Below, piece after piece: positions 1-10,329 of a stretch of 64,000 bases of DNA. Positions within the stretch are counted from its first letter, which is position 1. Every line of letters begins with the position of its first letter. This stretch comes from Annona cherimola (taxonomy: Eukaryota; Streptophyta; Magnoliopsida; Magnoliales; Annonaceae): the NCBI GenBank assembly GCA_030490835.1, contig CM059972.1:54665563-54729562 (forward strand). Reading direction: 5' to 3'. The notes beneath the pieces were generated by a model, which saw nothing but the letters and a program-made list of their open reading frames with translations, was not told the DNA's origin and did not search any database. The position numbers and the translations under genes are program-made.

Positions 1-126
1 AAATGATTTATTTAACCAAGTAAATGATGATAAATTCAAAATGTATGAAATTTCCCATGATATACGAAGTATAAGCTATGTCATGATATTTTTTATTTTT
101 GGGAAAAATGTCAATTTTTGGAACCC

Positions 127-232
127 ATGAACAGTAACCACGTCTCTGTGAACAGTAAACGTGAACAGTGATGATGAACAGTAATATGCTACAGTGACAT
201 GAACATTAATTATGAACAGTAAACAGCGTATT
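127..232 (+). repeat. cluster of degenerate TGAACAGTAA repeats
   Basis: The decamer TGAACAGTAA or close variants recurs about seven times in roughly 105 bases, irregularly spaced. The same cluster occurs in reverse in LTR B2 (about 33715-33795) and LTR B4 (about 58900-58960). It lies upstream of the micro-exon, inside the proposed first intron. Its function is unknown. Confidence 0.7.
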
Positions 233-450
233 TTGGGAAAAAATGAGATTTATTTTTATATATTTATGAGGATATATGGATGAGATTTTTAAAGAATTTA
301 TGGATAAAAATCCATATAAACGAGTAATGACTAAGTATCTTTATACGATTAACCTCTATGGGAATGAGGTAATGAATGGTTATAAAGCAAGCATGGAAAG
401 TAAGCTAAGACATGAAATAGATGGATAAAATATCAAATTTTCTTGTATAG

Positions 451-497
451 GAAAATGGAAGGAAAGGATAAAGGAGTCAGGTTGAAGCAAAGCAAAG
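451..497 (+). other. conserved LTR micro-exon candidate, 47 nt (LTR-1)
   Basis: It is preceded by a pyrimidine-rich run ending TTGTATAG at 450 and followed by AAAG/GTAAGCAAGCAA at 494-507. The interior is purine-rich. It is one of 11 copies in the window with the same flanks and a length of 39-48 nt. The splice role is inferred. Confidence 0.55.
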
Positions 498-1127
498 GTA
501 AGCAAGCAACCCTTTTGAAAATGTGAATTTATTCTCAAGTATTTATGAAATGTGTTTAAGGGTGGTCATTCCTATAATATTTTGAAATGATGAATGTTTA
601 TGAATTTTTATGAAAATTCATGCCGGCATATTGATATCATGTGATGTTCATGGACATGTGCACATGTACGATGTATAAGGAAGAGGCTTTGGCGGAGGTA
701 GAAAGCGGATCAGAGGGTCCCCCTTCACTATTGCCAAGTCGTATGGGCTGTGTGCCGACGGCGTCCTCCCCAGAGGTGGAGGCAAAGGAATGTTATGTTT
801 GAATGAATGCATTGCATTTTCATACATGGATTGAAAAGGAAAGCATGGATTTGAAATTATGCTTTTAAGGGATGGTGCAAATAATTCTCTACATGAGAAT
901 GACAAGTTACCTGGTGTAAGAGGTATATAACGCTGGAGAAATCAAAAGTCATTCATGTAGGAACCATGTAGGCGTCAAGAGGAAGAGAGGTTCCTCTTGA
1001 TGAGGCCAAGTCGGAAACAGCCGGCGTATTGGACCATGTTATGTGAGATGTTCCCTGAGCTAGCGTACCCGCACACGAAGGTTTATGTCAAGAGTGGAAA
1101 GGAAGCATTTGCACATCTAATGTTTAT

Positions 1128-1331
1128 GAAAAGGTTTCTATTCCATTGATAGTTGATCACTTGCTAAGTGTCTCCTATCGAATGGAGAGAAATGCATTTA
1201 CAAATGATTTACATGAATGGTTTATGAAAGGTTTCGAAATATGGTTTACGAAAAGGTTTCTATTCTGTTGGTAGTTGATCACTTGGTAAGTGTCTTCTAT
1301 CGAATGGAGAGGAATGCATTTAAAATGAAAA
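1128..1331 (+). repeat. imperfect tandem duplication inside LTR-1
   Basis: Two copies of about 70 bases, near 1128-1201 and 1252-1325, run from AAAAGGTTTCTATTC to GAATGCATTTA with an intervening spacer. Each carries the conserved hairpin-like motif TGATCACTTGnTAAGTGTC. Other LTRs in the window usually have a single copy. Confidence 0.8.
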
Positions 1332-1362
1332 ATGCTTGCTTATTGAGTTTCGACTCATGTTT

Positions 1363-1384
1363 TGTTTTTCCCAACCTCAGACAG
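1363..1384 (+). promoter_or_regulatory. predicted 3' splice acceptor of the second LTR intron (LTR-1)
   Basis: A T/C-rich run ends in CAACCTCAG at 1380 and ACAG/GT at 1384. The same arrangement appears near the 3' end of the other LTR families (12698, 47505, 54422 on plus; 6075, 40845, 32655 on minus). A branch-point-like TTATTGAG lies about 40 bases upstream. Inferred. Confidence 0.5.
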
Positions 1385-1622
1385 GTATAGGGAAAGATAA
1401 GAGATGAAGGGCACGAGTTGCTAAAGGAAAAGAAGAATCTACAAAGGTTAGTAGATTTTTATATGAACAAATTCCTTAATAGGATATGATGAGAAAGGAC
1501 ATAGATTTATGAAATTATGAAGTTAAGAATAATATGAGAAGTTGATGATTTATGATGTAATGGATAAGTCCATTATGAATGATGATGATATATGTTTATG
1601 TGATGAAAGAAAAAGAAAAAAA

Positions 1623-1641
1623 AATTGGACGAGATCCAATT
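1623..1641 (+). repeat. U5 hairpin AATTGGA...TCCAATT
   Basis: A 7-base inverted repeat around a 5-base loop begins about 120 bases before the LTR end. Versions recur at 13029-13048 (+), about 5724-5743 (-), about 32177-32196 (-) and 47815-47833 (+). Confidence 0.7.
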
Positions 1642-1744
1642 AAGAACTCGCCGCGTGATCAGGGCAACAATCCTGATTCACACTTACCAATCGACAAGAT
1701 CCCGGAGTAAGGTCAAATGTGACGCCTCGGTTCGGGGCGCCACA

Positions 1745-2660
1745 CGTACATGCCTCTTCCCTTTGGCCTTTGGTATTTTCTATTTTCATGTCTTTCCTTC
1801 CTTTCTTGATAATCCTTTGGTCTCTCTTCCGGTGTAAGACATTGAGCTTGCATATGTCCCATACCCCCGCATCTATAGCATTTTATAACCTCCTTCTTCT
1901 TCTCTCTTCGTGGTCTTTCTTTGAAGTCTTTGAGGTTCTTTTCTTTTCTCACAAATTTTCGAGATTTGCGAGTAAGAAGTGCAATATCTTCATCATCGTT
2001 ATGAGACGAGGAGGTAGACTCTTCTGAGTTGTGTGCTGCTTTTAACGCAATGATTTTCTTGCCTTTGTGTTGATCTTCATTTCTTCTCTTGATTAGCTCA
2101 TGTGACATTAATGAGCTAATAAGATCTTCTAGCTTTAGTGTATTTAGGTCTTTGGCTTCTTCAATTGCCGTAATCTTTGGAGTCCAAGATTCCGGTAGAG
2201 CTCTTAGTATCTTCATAACCTGTTCAGATTCAGAGATAGCCTTTCCGAGACCTTTCAAAGCGTTAGTAATTTTAGAAAATCTAGCATACATCTCAGAAAT
2301 ATTTTCTATTTCTAACATTTTAAAGCTTTCCAATTCTCCTATCAAAATATTTCTCCTAGTCCCTTGGACTTGAGAGGTTCCTTCATAAATAGATGTTAGA
2401 GTATCTCATATTTCTTTAGCGGTTAGACAAGAAGATATTCTATCATATTCGGAAGCCGTAAGAGCACAAAATAAAGAATTCATGGCCTTAGCATTGCTCT
2501 TAACGGTTCTTACTTCCTCTTCGGTCCATTTGGAAGCTCTTTCATCGATAGGCAAGGTTACACCATCTTGGATTGCAATCCAAGAATCCATGTTGGTAGC
2601 AAAAGAGTTTGGTAGATAGGTATGAAAGAAAAAGACTTTGTATAATAGAGTTTGATATCC
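1745..2660 (-). pseudogene. Ty1/copia gag fragment, broken
   Basis: Translating right to left gives a copia gag (UBN2/DUF4219-type capsid region) starting near 2591 at MDSWIAIQDG. The pattern SKAMNSLFCAL... EGTSQVQ...ESFKML... KILRALPESW...TAIEEAKDL follows. It ends in a CCHC zinc knuckle, CYRCGGMGHMQAQC (C-x2-C-x4-H-x4-C), near 1830-1870. At 2405 the conserved KEIWDTL motif reads KEI-stop-DTL, a TGG-to-TGA change. Upstream of 2591 the usual start of the capsid region is not readable in one frame. The reading stays open to 1745 and then runs into LTR-1. Gag coats the RNA in cytoplasmic particles; this copy could not make a full protein. No copia pol, LTR or PBS is recognisable nearby, so it is a fragment. 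Confidence 0.85.
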
Positions 2661-3060
2661 AAGCAGGATTGGTAGATAGATAGGAAAATAGAAGATGAGA
2701 TGAAAAAGAAATGATGAAAGAGATAGATTGGAATCATAGGACATGTATGACATATGTTGTCTTTAACTATGTCTAATTATGATACTACAATATGGTCATT
2801 TAAGGAAATGTAGCTGAATTGCTATGTTTCATTATGTATATGGTATGTGAAGGAAGAAAATATAAATAGATGATGGGTAGCCTAGGTCTTACCCTATGAT
2901 AAGATGAGAAATTCTATAATTTCTCTATGTATAAGGAAAATAGTATGCCTGCCATAAGGGTAAATGACGGATGACATATAGAAAAGAACAATTATAATGA
3001 GAAACCCATATGGGAACACAGAACAGGGAATAGGAAACAGGAGACAAAAGAGACAAATGA
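2661..3060. other. no gene seen; probable copia leader or junction sequence
   Basis: AT-rich sequence lies between the start of the copia gag remnant (transcribed leftward) and the gypsy tail. It could be the 5' leader of that copia copy. I could not find a copia primer-binding site or LTR border. Confidence 0.4.
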
Positions 3061-3238
3061 TAAGTCTATTGGACCAAGGCTAAAAAAGCCACTAAGACAG
3101 AGTAGTGCTGTGGAATCGCAGTGAGCCATTGAAGTATTGGAGAAAGATGATAAGATTAGCCATTTTATATGAGCTATACCCCCGATATTTGAAATGTAAT
3201 AGGTTTCGGGACGAAACCTGTTATAAGGGGGAGAGGAT
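3061..3238 (+). mobile_element. 3' tail of a gypsy interior with polypurine tract
   Basis: Positions 3201-3238 (GGTTTCGGGACGAAACCT, then the purine run 3225-3237) match in sense the sequence that precedes the 3' LTR in the C and B elements (reverse complement at 17052-17095, 24570-24605 and 47988-48025). The purine run directly abuts the LTR start at 3239, which identifies it as the plus-strand polypurine primer. The upstream part, where a chromodomain end is expected, is too decayed to read. Confidence 0.75.
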
Positions 3239-3946
3239 TGTGAAACCCCAACCTATGTGGGACTCAATGGTATGCATTGAACATATATATTTAATTTATA
3301 TGTGATTTAAATGAATTTTGAATGATTTATGGATGATTTTATGATTTTATGATATTTTGCAATTAGGGTTTTAATTAAAAATGGTGATTAAAAATTTAAT
3401 CGCCGGAGCCCAAAGTGAGTCAATATGACCCGAGGGGCTTAACGAGGATTGAAAGGTGAAAATGCGTCATGAATAATCATGTTAATTACCATGATTTAAT
3501 TTATGAAGATTAAAGTGTAATTATGAAATTAAGATGAAAATGATAGAAAATTCATAACTTAAGGCTTACAAGGCGGATTTCGATGAAATTTGAAAGGTAA
3601 GCTCACGACGGTGGGCCCAATCTTATGAATGAATTTGATTAAGGGAATCATGATTGGATTAGGGTGATAATTAATTATTTTTATCCCAAATCCAAAAGAT
3701 AAATTCAAGTGGTCATAACTTCAGTTAGAAACGTCGGTTTGAGATGAAATTTGAAACGATTGAATAAAATTATGAAATCTATGATATAAATGGAATGGAT
3801 TAAGATAATTATCATGAGAAGTTACTTTCTTGTAGAGCAAGTAAAGTAGATTACTTAAGAGCTAAGCAAAGAGGGCAATTTGGGAAAGGTAAAAGTAGAA
3901 TTTACAAAAATGCCCTAGGGGCTTGCTTAAGCACCAAGAAAAGTGA

Positions 3947-3957
3947 CTTATAAAAAG
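3947..3957 (+). promoter_or_regulatory. TATA box of LTR A1
   Basis: CTTATAAAAAG is followed by a strongly purine-rich 200-base stretch and then a GTAAGT donor at 4182. It sits about 710 bases into the LTR. Inferred promoter. Confidence 0.5.
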
Positions 3958-4179
3958 AAAAAAAAGGAAGAGCAAGCTGCTGCACGTCCCATCAGGGGGG
4001 AGAAGGAGAGAGAGAAGGAGAGGGAGAAGAGAGGAAAAAGGGAGAAAAAGGGATTTTCTCCAAGGGCAGTAGCTAGGGCACGTCCAACCCAGCAAGGAAG
4101 AGGGGTAAAGAGGAGCAAAAGAAGAAGGGAAAAGGGATGGAGAAGCTCGGGAAGCTCGTGACAAAGAATTGACGAAATC

Positions 4180-4187
4180 GGGTAAGT
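4180..4187 (+). promoter_or_regulatory. predicted first-exon splice donor, LTR A1
   Basis: CGG/GTAAGT matches the plant 5' splice consensus and is about 225 bases downstream of the TATA box. Equivalent donors occur at 9483-9488 (-), 15689-15694 (-), 29699-29704 (-), 34234-34239 (-), 37467-37472 (-), 44469-44474 (-) and 52537-52542 (+). Confidence 0.5.
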
Positions 4188-6186
4188 ACCCGTTGAGTTA
4201 AGCCTAATAACATTCTGGAATTAAGTATTGATTGAGGGTTTTGCATATGTAATGAAAAGAGATGCAAATATGGGAGCAAAACCTAGAAGAAATGAAGCAG
4301 AAATCTAAAATATGGAAGGAATAGTTAATGAATGATTTTTAGCATAAAAATTTGTCTAAAGACTCATTAAGGGGTGATTAAGGAACGACCCAATTTTCAG
4401 CTTAAAAGGATAAGTCAGTTGTAAATTAAAAATCCGAGAAAATCAACCGGGACAGGATTAAACGGGTGGCAGGATCAGCTGCACCAAAGGATTTTTAATA
4501 ATTTTTATACAAGGAATTTTGGGCTGAAAATTTTATAGGATATATAAGACATAATTGATGGGTATAAATATACCCCATAATTAACGTGATTTGAACTATC
4601 TGAAAATGGATGTTGCTGTGCAACAAGGTAAAAATATCAAAATAAATATAAATTCTTAATGTTTTGTGCTAGAAATATTTATTTTGGTTAATTCATGTAG
4701 TTATTAAGGTATGGTAGAAATTTCAAATCAAAACTACTTGATTTGATATTAATTCAAGATTTTGAGAATCGAGTGTGCCTGAATTCAGCATTATGGACAA
4801 CTTAATGAATAAAACAAGATAAATGTTAAATTCCAGGTTTTTGTGATGGAATTTGACTTATAATGGGATATCAATCATGATTTAATATAATTCATATGAT
4901 GATTCATGAATAAGCTGCTGATTTTTCAAAGTATGGAACCTAGGGTTGTATATATGACCCGATTTTTCCATTTTTATGTTAAAAATGGTGGGGAAATGAG
5001 ATTAAATGATTTATGAAAGTTATGTAGGGTAAAATACCCTAGGATTAGGTTAGTTTGGATTCCCAAAAGTATTTGGGAAGATAAATGCCAAATCTGATTG
5101 TATGAATTTTATGAATAGATGTCCAAATGGGGTGAAAACGGTACCCGCAATTGGGAAATAAGTTACTATTTTGAGAGGAGTTAATATATGGATTTTAAAC
5201 ATATGTTAATACCCTAAATTTATGTAAATAAAATTATGGTTTAAGGCTGGAAAATTTAGATTAAAAATCTTTTTAAACCATGTTGCTAAAGAGAGCGTTG
5301 AAATGATGAAAAACGGTTCTAATGTTGCTGTTTTGGAACCCTATGATGAATGGATTATAAATCCAAAAATTAAATCCTAAATTATGTGTTAATTAATGGG
5401 TTTAATCATTCTGAAAAAATAGACAAGTTTCTATGTTGAAAAATTTTAAAAAACACATGATTTATGTATAGAGAAATGGACGTATGTGAAGAGATAAGTA
5501 TGAATACCCGACTTGAAAGACAAGTGGGTTAAGTTAGATGGACTTATGTAGGTTGGAAAATCTAAGGAATATAAGTATTTGAAGATGATGCAAATAAATG
5601 AAATGTTATTTTCATTTATTTATGTGGCGCCCCAAACCGAGACGTCACTTCCTTACCTCAAGATCTTATAGATTGGTAAATGTGAATCAGGATTGTTGCC
5701 CTAATCACGCGGTGGGATTTTAATTGGAACTCGTCCAAAATTTTTTTAGTTTCTTCATTCATTATCATTTCATTTATAACATAAGAAATGGTACACTTTT
5801 ACATATCCTTTAAACCATTTCAACAATACTGTTATACATCATAGGCCCTCTTGACCTAATCATGGCATTGCCATTGCATACATATATCTATTCAATCATT
5901 AGTACACCTAGAACTTAGAACTTTATACAAGTTCACATACATATCAACATACCCGAAAACTTCCATTCGTAGCATTCCACTCACCGTGGCTAATCCTTTT
6001 AGCCCACATGGTACTATCTCGTACATTTTCTCCATTTCTTAGGTCCTCGACCCCTTGAGTCTCCTAGTACTTGTCTGAGATTTGGAAAACAAAACGTGAG
6101 TGATAACTCTGTAAGCAAGCATTTTGGGGCAAGACTTACTTGAAAATCATTTCCTAAAATATTTTTCTCATAAATCATTTTAGCCA

Positions 6187-6653
6187 GGGAACATTTTATG
6201 TCCCAAAACATCTTGACATAAACCATATTTGGCAATGGACATTCTCATGTCCACGAAAAAATATTTTTCTACATAAATCATTTTGGCATTGGACGTTCAT
6301 ACGTCCTAAAATATTTTTCCACTTAAACCTTGTTGGAAACGGACGTTTATACGTCCTAAGCATTTTTGACATAAACACTTTGATAATGGACATTTTTATG
6401 TCCAAAATACATTTTACGTAAGCCTTTTTTTTGGCAATGGACATTCATATGTCCACAAACACCTTTATCCCTTAAACTCTTTTAGAAATGGACATTTTTA
6501 TGTCCACACATGTTCCAACATAAATCCCTTTAGGAAATGGACATTCTCATGTCCAACCACTTTTCCCACATAAACCTTTTGGAAATGGACATTCTTATGT
6601 CCAAAACATTTTCCAACATAAATCCCTTTAGGAAATGGACATTCTCATGTACA
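6187..6653 (-). repeat. array of about 10 palindromic units, roughly 50-bp period
   Basis: Units start at 6187 (degenerate), 6237, 6291, 6341, 6388, 6439, 6490, 6539, 6587 and 6637. Each carries a self-complementary core of the form GGACATnnnnATGTCC, separated by T-rich ACATAAA...TTTTGG spacers. In two units (6291, 6341) the core is GGACGT...ACGTCC, so both arms changed together. The last unit has one arm damaged (ATGTAC). It lies in the proposed second intron of the LTR. The inverted counterpart is at 12130-12600. Confidence 0.9.
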
Positions 6654-7158
6654 ACCATTTTTCCTACATAAACCTTTTTTCTTAATCCCCATCTTGGGGC
6701 TTGTTTATAGCAAAGAAGTCATAAATCCTTTTCATAAAAACTTTTGCATAAAAACTATTTTTTTATTCTTAATATTTACACATTTTGTGTAAAGCACCCT
6801 ACTTTTAGGGTAACTTATGTATAATCGCTTATAGAAATCCAATTTAGGATAACTTTTTGTATAAATGCTTTTATATCCCAATCCTTGGGCTTTTGAAAAG
6901 CAAAACGTATGCAAACACATTTCTCCCCATCCAGTAGTGACACTTACCAAGTGATCATGCTACCTTTTGGAAGAAAATCCTTAACAGCACGCTAGCCAAA
7001 CGACTGTTTATTTATCCTGCTCTCATCTCAGGGAGGGCGCCGCTGACACTCCTGTCATCCCTTAGCAACTTGGCCTTATGTAGAGTGGGCCCCGGTCATC
7101 CCAACCGTGCTCTACAACCTGCCTGTTTCTAGTACTGGTGCTCTGTATATTATTATGA

Positions 7159-7325
7159 CGGACCGCAGTCCGTTTGGTTTGAAGAACCACAGACCGCAGC
7201 CCATGTCCTTTTAAACCGGAATCACAGACCTCTATCTGCATCCATAACACACCAAAAATCTTAGACCGAAGCCTATATCTTCAAAAATCATTTTTAAAAA
7301 ACACATCACAGACCGCAGTCCGTGC
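7159..7325 (-). repeat. second palindrome array, core GGACCGCAGTCC
   Basis: Five units lie at about 7159, 7189, 7226, 7261 and 7311, 30-50 bases apart. The first and last (CGGACCGCAGTCCG, AGACCGCAGTCCGT) are self-complementary and the others partly so. The counterpart in LTR A1 is at 11487-11655. It lies beside the GC-rich conserved module (6985-7140). Confidence 0.8.
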
Positions 7326-8215
7326 AACTTGTAAGCGAGCGCACCCACTTTAACAAGTTGTTATTTGAAATCTAATTTTAGGATGACCTTCCTTAAATTC
7401 TGTTAGAAACATTTTGAGTAAAATATTTTGATAAACATTTGAAATGTTTGTAAAATAATACATCTTAAAATCCTTATAAAAGAATTTCAAAACCTTTGAA
7501 TTTTCAAAATTAAACCATTTTATGAAATCAACATAGGAGGTTGGTCATCCTGAAATCCCTTTCAACACATCCGTATAAACATTTTTTAAGATATTTTCAA
7601 CATAAATTTCCTTATCTAAAGGAAATAAAATCTTTTTGAATATCATTTCAAAACATATGAATTATGTCCAAATCATCATTTATTATTTAATTATCAAGAC
7701 CTAGCAAAACAAATCTTTTTCATAAATCAAATCTCCTTTTTCTTTTTTTTCTTTTATAACATGATTATTTATCATTAAACATCCTAAGAGAAATTCAAAA
7801 CTTATTTACATTTGTTGCTTTGTGAAAAAGGGCAAAATTCCTCTTTTCTTATAAAATACTTTTGAAACAACATCATAAAGAACTTGTTTACTTAAAAGCA
7901 AATTCTTAAAAAAAAACATCGACATAAAACGTGAAATCCTTTGAAACCATTATCATAGAGAACTTGCTTACTAATAAGCAAAATTCTCGAATTCTATTAA
8001 CATAAAGCATTTCCAATCCAAGGAAACCCTTGTGATAAAATTCTTATCTTAAAACGTATTACTTGCTTCTCATGAAGCAAACCTTGAGGCTTTTCCTTAA
8101 AGCCATTATTTTCAAAAATTGTGCTTGCCCATTCGTCAAAACATAAACATAAAAATTTCAATCACACATCATCATATAGAAAGAAAACATCATTTTAGAA
8201 AGTTTGCTTGCTTAC

Positions 8216-8262
8216 CTGAGATTGTTATAATCCTTTTATTCCATACTCGTCTTTGCCTTTGC
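8216..8262 (-). other. conserved LTR micro-exon candidate, 47 nt (solo A)
   Basis: On the minus strand it is preceded by TTTATCTAG and followed by CTCAG/GTAAGCAAGCAA. It starts GCAAAGGCAAAG. See the shared pattern in the Part 2 entry. Confidence 0.55.
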
Positions 8263-10281
8263 CTAGATAAATGAAAATAGCATTTCATTTATTCGCATCA
8301 TCTTCAAATACTTATATTCCTTAGGTTTTCCAACCTACATAAATCCATTTATCATAGGGTTCCCAAAACAGCAACTTTAGAACTTATTTTTTGTCGTTTC
8401 AATGCTCTCTTTAGCAACATGGTTTAAACAGATTTTTAATCCAAATTTTCTAGCCTTAAACCATTCTTTTATTAACCCAAATTTAGGGTGTTAATACATA
8501 TTTAAAATCCATATATTAACTCCTCTCACAACAGCAACTTATTTTCCTATTGCGGGTACCGTTTTCACCCCATTTGGACGCCTATTCATAAAATTCACAA
8601 AATCAGATTTGGGGCTTATCTTCCCAAATCCTCTTGGGCATCCACATTATCATAATCCTAGGGTATTTTACCCTACATAACTTCCATAAATCATTTAATC
8701 TCATTTTCATACCTTTTTTAACATAAAAATGGAAAAATCGGGTCATATATGCAACCCTAAGTTCCATATCTTATAAAATCAGTCGCTTATTCATAAATAA
8801 TCATATGAATTACATTAATTAATGATTTATATCATATTATAAGTTAAATTACATCACAAAAACCTGGAATTTAACATTTATCTTGATTTATTCCTTAAGT
8901 TGTCCATAATGCTGAATTTAGGTGTATTGAAATTTCAAAATCTTGAATTAATATCAAATCAAGTAGTTTTGATCTGAAATTTCTAAAATACCTTAATAAC
9001 TACATTAATTAATGAAAATAAATATTTTCAACACAAAAAATTAAGCATTTATATTTATTTTGGTATTTTTACCTTGTTAGATAGCAGCACTCCTTTTCAG
9101 ACATCCTTAATCACGTAAATTATTAGGTATATTTATACCCATAAAAACCTAATTTTTATTTTATTTGTGTGATAATAAATATTTCTTATATATATTTTAA
9201 AATTTTCAGCCAACAATTCCTTGTATAAAAATTATTAAAAATTCTTTGCTACAGCTGATCCTGTCACCCGTTCTACTCTGTTTAGGTTGGTTTTCTCGGA
9301 TTTTTAATTTGCAACGTAAATATCCTTTTAAGCTGAAAATTGGGTCGTTCCTTAAAAACCCCATCTTAATTCTTCCCAAAACTTTTCATACTAAAGTTCA
9401 TCCATTTACTATTAGGTTCATATATTAGTTTATAACATCATATAACTTCCAGATTTGAAGTATAAAATCAAAATTAACATATACTTACTTGATTAATTGG
9501 TAATCCCTCCTTTAAGAATTTAAAATTCATTTATTTTCCTCTCCTCCTTGTTGGGTTTGACGTGCCCTAGCTACTTTTCTTTGTGCTCAAGTAACCCCAT
9601 AGGCATTTTAGTAAATTACATTTTCACTTTCCACAATTGCCCTTCTTTACTTAGCTCTTAAGCAACTTGTTACTTGCTCTCGAAGAAAGCAAGTTCCCAT
9701 GATAATTATCTTAATCCATTCCATTCATCTCATAGATTTCATAATTTTATTCTATCATTTCAAATTTCATCTCAATCCGACGTTTCTACGTCAAGTTATG
9801 ACCATTTGAATTTATCTTTTGAATTTGGGATAAAAATAATTAATTATCACCCTAATCCCAACATGATTCCCTTAATTCAATCCATTCATAATATTAGGCC
9901 CACCGTCGTGAGCTTACCTTTCAAATTTCATCAAAATTCGCCTTGTAAGCGTCAAGTTATGAATTTTCTATCATTTTTCATCTTAATTCCATAATTACAC
10001 TTTAATCTCCATAAATTAAATCATGGTAATTAACATGATTATCCATGATACATTGTCACCATTAAAACCTCATTAAGCCCCTCGGGTCGTACCGACTCAC
10101 TTTGGGCTCCGGCGATTAAATTTTTAATCACCATTCCAAATTAAACCCTAATTGCAAAATAGCATCAAATCATAGAATCATCCATAAATCATTAAAAATT
10201 CATTTAAATCACATATAAATCATGTATATATGTTCAATGCATCCCATTGAGTCCTAGTTGGGTCTGGGTATCACAATTTAG

Positions 10282-10329
10282 GCAAAGGCAAGGAAAAGAA
10301 TGGAAGGAAAGGGATTATGGCGATCTCAG
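10282..10329 (+). other. conserved LTR micro-exon candidate, 48 nt (LTR A1)
   Basis: The acceptor-like ATTTAG ends at 10281 and the donor CTCAG/GTAAGCAAGCAA begins at 10330. The solo LTR insertion point is just one base upstream of the acceptor AG's final G, and the target duplication restores that acceptor. Confidence 0.55.

Larger units (their letters stand above)
1..1744 (+). mobile_element. LTR-1: 3' part of a B-type gypsy LTR, cut by the left window edge
   Basis: The right end GGGGCGCCACA at 1734-1744 is the same terminal motif that precedes the primer-binding site at 13151, so this is a true LTR 3' end. The first 120 bases match, in reverse, the LTRs at 33781-33920, 37021 and 58960 (B subfamily). 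The copy contains the micro-exon at 451-497, a GC-rich module around 670-780, a duplicated block at 1128-1331 and the terminal U5-like segment from 1623. Its 5' end and any target duplication lie outside the window. There is no protein-coding content. Immediately right is a copia gag remnant, so the LTR may be a solo LTR inserted in a copia element. Confidence 0.85.
5623..10275 (-). mobile_element. solo A-type LTR inserted inside LTR A1, opposite orientation
   Basis: Read on the plus strand it begins TGTGGCGCC (5623) and ends GGGTATCACA (10275), the reverse complements of an LTR end and start. It is flanked by a perfect 5-bp target duplication ATTTA (5618-5622 and 10276-10280). No interior sequence is present, so it is a 4653-bp solo LTR. 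Its two halves are inverted copies of the two halves of the host LTR (for example 6975-7170 against 11640-11830, nearly identical by eye). It holds micro-exon 8216-8262, donor 9483-9488 and two palindrome arrays. Confidence 0.95.

Noticed and set aside
6014..6444. Overlapping open frames of 70-80 codons with repeated Met-Ser-Lys-Cys motifs
   Set aside because: They are translations of the 50-bp palindrome array; periodic sequence keeps frames open by chance.
5623..10275. Possible CRISPR array or satellite in the regularly spaced repeats
   Set aside because: Units diverge, spacers are homologous to each other, and the array is inside a transposon LTR of a plant nuclear genome.
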